DNA from: Bacteroidota bacterium
Lineage (GTDB): Bacteria > Bacteroidota > Bacteroidia > Flavobacteriales > Weeksellaceae
Reading direction: 5' to 3'
NCBI GenBank assembly: GCA_018266965.1
Contig: JAFDZJ010000055.1
Coordinates: 1 to 10,627 of the forward strand
Length of the DNA: 10,627 nucleotides
The notes below the pieces were generated by a model. The model was not told the origin of the DNA and did no database searches. It was given only the letters and a program-made list of their open reading frames with translations. Positions within the stretch are counted from its first letter, which is position 1; each line of letters starts with the position of its first letter. Positions 7,371 through 10,627 of the stretch are shown here, one piece after another. The position numbers and the translations under genes were made by a program.

Positions 7371-8647
7371 TATGTTTTGTTAGTGAAAAAAGTATAAACA
7401 TTGTATGGAAGAATCATTTTTTTTGTGAAAATTTTTGATGAAAAACTGACAATCAATATTGGAATAACCAAATTGAAACCATTCGGAACCAGATTGCATA
7501 TCAAGAAAATGGTTGTCAGTGGTGCATAGATAGAGGTGGATAACATTGCTGCGGCTCCTATCAGAGCAAAATTCAGTGGTTTTAGATGGATGCTAAAAAT
7601 AGAATTGCAAATTAAAGAAAATGCAATACCCAAATATGCTCCAGCTACTATGCTTGGTGCAAATACTCCACCATCTCCTCCTGCTCCCAAAGTAAGCGAA
7701 GATACCAAAGGTTTGATGATGGCTAATCCCAATAAAATAATAATTGAATATTGATAAGGATTGTTAAAAATTGAATTCAATGAATGATAACTGTCCCCAT
7801 AAAGAAATGGAAAACACATAATGAATATCCCAACCAAAACAGCACCAGAATTTACCCTAACGAAATTGTTAGAAATATTATTGAAAAAATCTTTTATATG
7901 CACCACTAACAAAGTGAAATAAGCAGAAAGTAAACCAGAAAACAAACTCAATATAATCATGAATGGAAGTGCAATCCAAGTCCAATCTCCTATCGGCGTA
8001 TTGATAATAGGTTTTGTAGGAAAAAAATAAAGAATAATCCAAGAACTTACAGCAGCAGATGTACAGGCTATAACCAGAGTTTTATTTATTTTTCTAGCAA
8101 TTGCTTCCATTGCAAATAACCAACCCACTATTGGACTTCCGAATAGTATAGAAATCCCAGCCGTAACACCTGCACATATCAACTCCAATTTATAAATATT
8201 TGCAGTGTAATTTTTCTCATAAAAGACATTTCCAACCGTTGCAGTAGCTACAACCGTAGAAACTTCTATACCTGTTGAACCCCCAAAAATTACCGTCAGA
8301 AATCCATTGATATAATGAGATGGAATCTTGAAAAATGGCAAATGATCCTTTCGCTGATCAACAGTTTTATATATCTCTGCAATACCTTTGTTCTTTCTAT
8401 TGAGAAACAAATATTTTCGGAGAAAATAAATTCCTGTAATTCCAATGCTAGGCAGAAGTACAAATAAATAACGACTTCTTTCCATTGCCCATCGGAAAAT
8501 CCGTTCTTCTGCTAATTCTGTAATTATTTTTAATGAATAACCTAAAACTGCCGTTATAAGACCAATAACAAATGAAATAACTATAAGCCTGAAATAATGT
8601 TTTCTTTTAATGATTTTTCTATCCACAGATTGATTGTATATTTGCAA
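7370..8647 (-). CDS. ClC-family chloride channel/transporter
   Basis: This 425-residue, highly hydrophobic membrane protein moves chloride or similar anions across the inner membrane; E. coli ClcA is somewhat longer. Compared with ClcA from memory, GREGP corresponds to GIEVS, keeping the gating glutamate as E128. The region SPIVGWLFAMEAIARK matches NAPLAGILFIIEEMR, with E181 at the first Glu and A182 at the proton-glutamate position (ClcA E203). GVFAP is intact (327-331), and Y415 in LPYNVYT matches the anion-coordinating Tyr445. The GSGIP motif is replaced by KGIAE, with K87 at Ser107. Missing proton glutamate hints at channel-like or uncoupled transport, though exceptions are known. No cytoplasmic CBS domains are present. 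There is no ATG start: TTG at 8647 is taken here, while GTG at 8626 (giving MDRKIIKRKHY) is a plausible alternative. It stands alone on this strand. Confidence 0.94.
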   Translation of the reverse strand: MQIYNQSVDRKIIKRKHYFRLIVISFVIGLITAVLGYSLKIITELAEERIFRWAMERSRYLFVLLPSIGITGIYFLRKYLFLNRKNKGIAEIYKTVDQRKDHLPFFKIPSHYINGFLTVIFGGSTGIEVSTVVATATVGNVFYEKNYTANIYKLELICAGVTAGISILFGSPIVGWLFAMEAIARKINKTLVIACTSAAVSSWIILYFFPTKPIINTPIGDWTWIALPFMIILSLFSGLLSAYFTLLVVHIKDFFNNISNNFVRVNSGAVLVGIFIMCFPFLYGDSYHSLNSIFNNPYQYSIIILLGLAIIKPLVSSLTLGAGGDGGVFAPSIVAGAYLGIAFSLICNSIFSIHLKPLNFALIGAAAMLSTSIYAPLTTIFLICNLVPNGFNLVIPILIVSFSSKIFTKKMILPYNVYTFFTNKT

Positions 8648-8652
8648 AAATA
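8645..8652 (-). promoter_or_regulatory. Candidate -7 promoter element for the ClC gene
   Basis: Read on the minus strand, 8652-8645 is TATTTTTG, matching TAnnTTTG. It overlaps the TTG start at 8647, so if it is functional the start of translation must be the GTG at 8626. No TTG stands at the ideal -33 distance. The rest of the gap up to 8769 is AT-rich, and I see no other signal in it. Confidence 0.3.
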
Positions 8653-8769
8653 AGGCAATAAATTTATTAATTAAAGAAAAATGAATATTGTTTTATGATA
8701 AAATTTAAGGATTTAATATTTTCATAAAGCTCCAAATTGACTTTTCAACGATAATTTTAAATTACTTTG

Positions 8770-8798
8770 TTGAGAATAAATAAAAAATTGTAACTTTG
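8770..8798 (+). promoter_or_regulatory. Strong Bacteroidota-type promoter in the pre-purM gap
   Basis: TTG (8770-8772), an 18-base spacer and TAACTTTG (8791-8798) fit the Bacteroidota -33/-7 consensus in both elements and spacing. This is the best promoter match in the window. Transcription should start near 8803-8806, only a few bases before an ATG at 8811, and reach an intrinsic terminator about 120 bases later. Confidence 0.75.
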
Positions 8799-8810
8799 CA
8801 ATCAGTAAAA

Positions 8811-8894
8811 ATGATCAACTTGAACAGAAATTTTCAATATTATCACTTAGACTTTATCCAAAAAATGGATAAAAGTTCTTTAGCGAAAAAATAA
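8811..8894 (+). CDS. Possible 27-residue leader peptide or small protein
   Basis: ATG at 8811 follows an A-rich stretch and opens 27 codons, beginning MINLNRNFQYYHLDF and ending SSLAKK. The stop codon (8892-8894) lies two bases before the terminator stem. The predicted transcription start leaves almost no leader. Five of the 27 residues are Phe, Tyr or His, but there is no run of one amino acid as in classic his or trp leader peptides. There is no signal peptide or membrane segment, and I recognise no family. Its exact fit between promoter and terminator is the main support. Confidence 0.4.
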   Translation: MINLNRNFQYYHLDFIQKMDKSSLAKK

Positions 8895-8896
8895 AC

Positions 8897-8926
8897 GCCG
8901 ACATCTGATAGATTGTCGGCTTTTTT
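8897..8926 (+). terminator. GC-rich rho-independent terminator of the short unit
   Basis: GCCGACA (8897-8903) pairs perfectly with TGTCGGC (8914-8920); inside, TCT and AGA can extend the stem past one bulged T around a GAT loop. Six T residues follow (8921-8926). It is the most GC-rich hairpin in the window. Confidence 0.9.
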
Positions 8927-8927
8927 A

Positions 8928-8953
8928 TTGAACAAAATGGACGGATAAGTTTG
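8928..8953 (+). promoter_or_regulatory. Candidate purM promoter
   Basis: TAAGTTTG (8946-8953) matches TAnnTTTG exactly, with TTG at 8928-8930 and a spacer of 15 bases, slightly shorter than usual. It lies just past the terminator, where a purM promoter would be expected. It predicts a leader of about 60 bases that contains the hairpin at 8972-9002. Confidence 0.5.
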
Positions 8954-8971
8954 AAATAAATCTATGAACCT

Positions 8972-9002
8972 GTATCTTGCAAACTGATCATTTGCAAGAT
9001 AC
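8972..9002 (+). other. Perfect 12-bp inverted repeat in the purM leader
   Basis: GTATCTTGCAAA (8972-8983) pairs perfectly with TTTGCAAGATAC (8991-9002) around CTGATCA. It ends 16 bases before the purM ATG. The TTTATT after it is a poor T run, so it is at most a weak terminator. It could be an RNA hairpin affecting translation or stability, an attenuator, or a dyad operator for a DNA-binding protein. Its presence argues against the in-frame TTG at 8977 being the purM start. Confidence 0.8.
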
Positions 9003-9018
9003 TTTATTAAAAAAAATT

Positions 9019-10008
9019 ATGAGCAATACCTACAAATCCGCAGGAGTAGATAAAGAAGAAGGTTACAAAACAGTGGACAAAATAAAATCCGCAGTAGCAG
9101 AAACTCACAACAAAAATGTACTAAATAACCTAGGAAGTTTCGGAGCATTTTACGAAATAGGTGGTTACAAAAATCCTGTTTTGGTTTCCGGAACTGATGG
9201 AGTCGGTACAAAACTGAAAATAGCTTTGGATACCAAAAACTATGACTCCATCGGGATAGATTGTTTTGCCATGTGTGCCAACGACATACTTTGCCATGGT
9301 GCAAAACCTTTATTTTTCCTAGATTATCTAGCTTGTGGAAAATTGGAATCCGAAGTAGCAGCAGCTATCGTTATGGGAATGGTAAAAGCTTGTAAAGACA
9401 ACCAATGTGCTTTGATAGGTGGCGAAACAGCCGAAATGCCAGGAATGTACCAACCTGGAGATTATGATGTTGCAGGATTTTGTGTAGGAATTGTAGAAAA
9501 AGATGAAGTAATTGATGGTTCCAAAATAAAAAAAGGAGATAAAATTATTGCTCTTCCTAGCTCTGGATTTCACAGCAATGGTTTCTCTTTGGTAAGAAAA
9601 ATATTTCCAGATTTCCACGAAGAATTCCAAGGAAAACCAATCTACGAAACATTATTAGTCCCTACAAAACTATACTACAACGATGTTTTCAAATTATTAT
9701 CAAATATGTCAGTTTCTGGCATCGCCCACATTACAGGAGGCGGTTTGATAGAAAATGTACCAAGGATTATCCCAAACGGATTGTGTGCATCAATAGATAT
9801 TTCTACTATAAAAGTACCAGCCATCATGCAAGAAATAGAAAAAAGAGGAAATATAGAACATTTGGAAATGTTTGGCACTTTCAATATGGGAGTAGGAATG
9901 GTGGTAGTAGTTGATGAAAGCTTGGCTTCCAAAGTTATAGAATTAGTAGATGATGCTTATGGAATTGGAATAATTACTGAAAACACAGAAAAAATTTCGT
10001 TAATATAA
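9019..10008 (+). CDS. purM: Phosphoribosylformylglycinamidine cyclo-ligase (AIR synthetase)
   Basis: PurM closes the imidazole ring of FGAM, using ATP, to give aminoimidazole ribonucleotide in de novo purine synthesis. It acts in the cytoplasm as a dimer. The 329-residue product is close to the usual length (E. coli about 345). Family motifs are in order: SAGVDKEEGYKTVD (7-20), GTDGVGTK (58-65), DCFAMCANDIL (81-91), GGETAEMPGMY (134-144), SSGFHSNGFSLVR (181-193), HITGGGL (237-243) and FNMGVGM (288-294). These form the two halves of the AIRS fold. The ATG at 9019 gives the conserved MSNTYKSAGVD start; a TTG 42 bases upstream lies inside the leader hairpin and is rejected. purN starts 21 bases downstream, so the two are an operon. 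Expression may respond to the leader hairpin, but no known purine riboswitch or PurR box is visible. Confidence 0.98.
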   Translation: MSNTYKSAGVDKEEGYKTVDKIKSAVAETHNKNVLNNLGSFGAFYEIGGYKNPVLVSGTDGVGTKLKIALDTKNYDSIGIDCFAMCANDILCHGAKPLFFLDYLACGKLESEVAAAIVMGMVKACKDNQCALIGGETAEMPGMYQPGDYDVAGFCVGIVEKDEVIDGSKIKKGDKIIALPSSGFHSNGFSLVRKIFPDFHEEFQGKPIYETLLVPTKLYYNDVFKLLSNMSVSGIAHITGGGLIENVPRIIPNGLCASIDISTIKVPAIMQEIEKRGNIEHLEMFGTFNMGVGMVVVVDESLASKVIELVDDAYGIGIITENTEKISLI

Positions 10009-10029
10009 ACCCATCTTTTACTATTCAGT

Positions 10030-10593
10030 ATGAAAAATATAGTGGTACTTGTTTCTGGTGGTGGTACTAATTTGCAAAGAATTTTTGATACTATTGACTC
10101 CGGAGAAATACCAAATGCAAAAGTAAAACTAGTTGTAGCAGACAGACCTTGTTTTGGATTGCAAAGAGCTGAAAATGAAAATGTAAAAAATATACTCATT
10201 CCAAGAGGGAAAAATTTTTGCGAATTATTGGAAAAAGAAATTCCTGAAAATACAGACCTTATAGTTTTGGCAGGTTTTTTATCCATCATTACTAAAGATT
10301 TTTGTGAAAAATTCCGAGGCAAAATTATCAATATCCACCCTGCATTATTACCAAAATTTGGCGGAAAAGGAATGTGGGGAATCCATGTTCACAACGCTGT
10401 AATCGAGAGTGGGGAAAAGAAAAGTGGAGCAACTGTACATTTTGTAACTCCTGGCGTGGACGAAGGAGAAATTATCCTACAAGGAGAAATAGAGGTTGAT
10501 GCAAATGACACGGCAGAATCATTGGCCAATAAAATCCACATAGTAGAATATGATATTTTTCCAAAAGCAATTGCGAAAGTTTTATCAAAATAA
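10030..10593 (+). CDS. purN: Phosphoribosylglycinamide formyltransferase (GAR transformylase)
   Basis: PurN transfers a formyl group from 10-formyltetrahydrofolate to GAR, giving FGAR, two steps before the PurM product. The 187-residue length suits a single-domain cytoplasmic PurN. Visible family features are the phosphate-binding loop VSGGGTNLQ (8-16), AGFLSI (81-86), and the catalytic triad N101 and H103 in NIHPALLPKFGGKG and D144 in GVDEGEI, equivalent to N106, H108 and D144 of E. coli PurN. SGATVHFV (132-139) is also typical. It follows purM by 21 bases with no terminator between them and ends 23 bases before another start codon, so the operon probably continues. All key residues are intact. 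Confidence 0.98.
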   Translation: MKNIVVLVSGGGTNLQRIFDTIDSGEIPNAKVKLVVADRPCFGLQRAENENVKNILIPRGKNFCELLEKEIPENTDLIVLAGFLSIITKDFCEKFRGKIINIHPALLPKFGGKGMWGIHVHNAVIESGEKKSGATVHFVTPGVDEGEIILQGEIEVDANDTAESLANKIHIVEYDIFPKAIAKVLSK

Positions 10594-10616
10594 ATTGAAA
10601 TAAAAATAAAAGAAAA

Positions 10617-10627
10617 ATGAACAAAAA
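10617..10627 (+). CDS. Start of the next gene (partial)
   Basis: ATG at 10617 begins a frame reading MNK before the window ends. It follows an A-rich stretch typical of translation starts here and lies 23 bases after purN on the same strand with no terminator, so it is probably the third gene of the operon. purH is a reasonable guess from purine operon content in general, but three codons cannot show it. Confidence 0.4.

Larger units (their letters stand above)
8805..8926 (+). ncRNA. Predicted short transcript (leader or small RNA) upstream of purM
   Basis: A strong promoter and a strong terminator bracket a transcript of about 120 bases. It holds a 27-codon ORF, an internal hairpin (ACTTTATCC at 8851-8859 with GGATAAAAGT at 8867-8876, one bulged base) and the terminator hairpin. 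It could be an attenuator-type leader whose readthrough reaches purM, a small mRNA, or a small RNA. I could not draw a convincing antiterminator alternative to the terminator stem. purM seems to have its own promoter downstream. The start coordinate is approximate. Confidence 0.4.

Noticed and set aside
7339..7372. Bidirectional terminator serving both DUF2911 and ClC genes
   Set aside because: The stem is followed by T residues only on the plus strand; on the minus strand the following bases are not T-rich, so termination there is unproven.
8648..8976. tRNA, purine riboswitch or origin in the pre-purM gap
   Set aside because: No cloverleaf, no recognisable purine-aptamer core and no clustered DnaA-type boxes can be seen; only the promoter, short ORF and hairpins are supported.
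8977..9018. TTG at 8977 as the purM start
   Set aside because: It lies inside the perfect inverted repeat, and the conserved PurM N-terminus begins at the ATG at 9019.

Overview
The window reads as chromosomal DNA of a flavobacterium-type member of the phylum Bacteroidota, possibly a Chryseobacterium/Weeksellaceae relative (family level is inference). The signs are AT-rich DNA, A-rich stretches instead of Shine-Dalgarno sites before the start codons, several matches to the Bacteroidota promoter -7 element TAnnTTTG, a type IX secretion (T9SS) sorting domain, a DUF2911 protein, and a sensor kinase with periplasmic TPRs paired with a LuxR-type regulator. I see no insertion sequence, CRISPR array, tRNA, rRNA or phage gene.

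Layout, left to right. (1) The last 27 codons of an unidentified gene, closed by a strong intrinsic terminator. (2) A two-gene regulatory operon: a TPR/HisKA_3 histidine kinase and a NarL/LuxR-type response regulator overlapping by 8 bases, then a terminator. (3) A cell-envelope pair: an exported protein with an FGE-sulfatase (SUMF1) fold lacking the visible catalytic cysteines, and a 719-residue T9SS-secreted protein made of five 27-residue GG-x-x-DG repeats, a PKD domain, five Ig-like repeats and a type A sorting domain, closed by a terminator. (4) A single exported DUF2911 gene with its own terminator. (5) On the minus strand, a ClC-family anion channel/transporter with no ATG start and an alanine at the usual proton-glutamate position. 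(6) A 370-base gap that holds a compact promoter, a 27-codon ORF and a terminator, followed by a second promoter and a perfect 12-bp hairpin just before purM. (7) The purine genes purM and purN, closely spaced, with the first codons of another gene at the right edge.

How the genes work together. The kinase and regulator should form one signalling pathway, and they lie directly upstream of the surface-protein pair; that they control it is a positional guess. The FGE-like protein and the repeat protein share one strand with no clear terminator between them, so they are probably co-expressed and may act together outside the cell. PurM and PurN catalyse nearby steps of de novo IMP synthesis. DUF2911 and ClC look like independent single-gene units.

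Most of the window is ordinary. The parts most worth a second look are the short promoter-ORF-terminator unit and hairpin in front of purM, the 27-residue repeat module next to the degenerate FGE-like protein, and the altered ion-pathway residues of the ClC protein.
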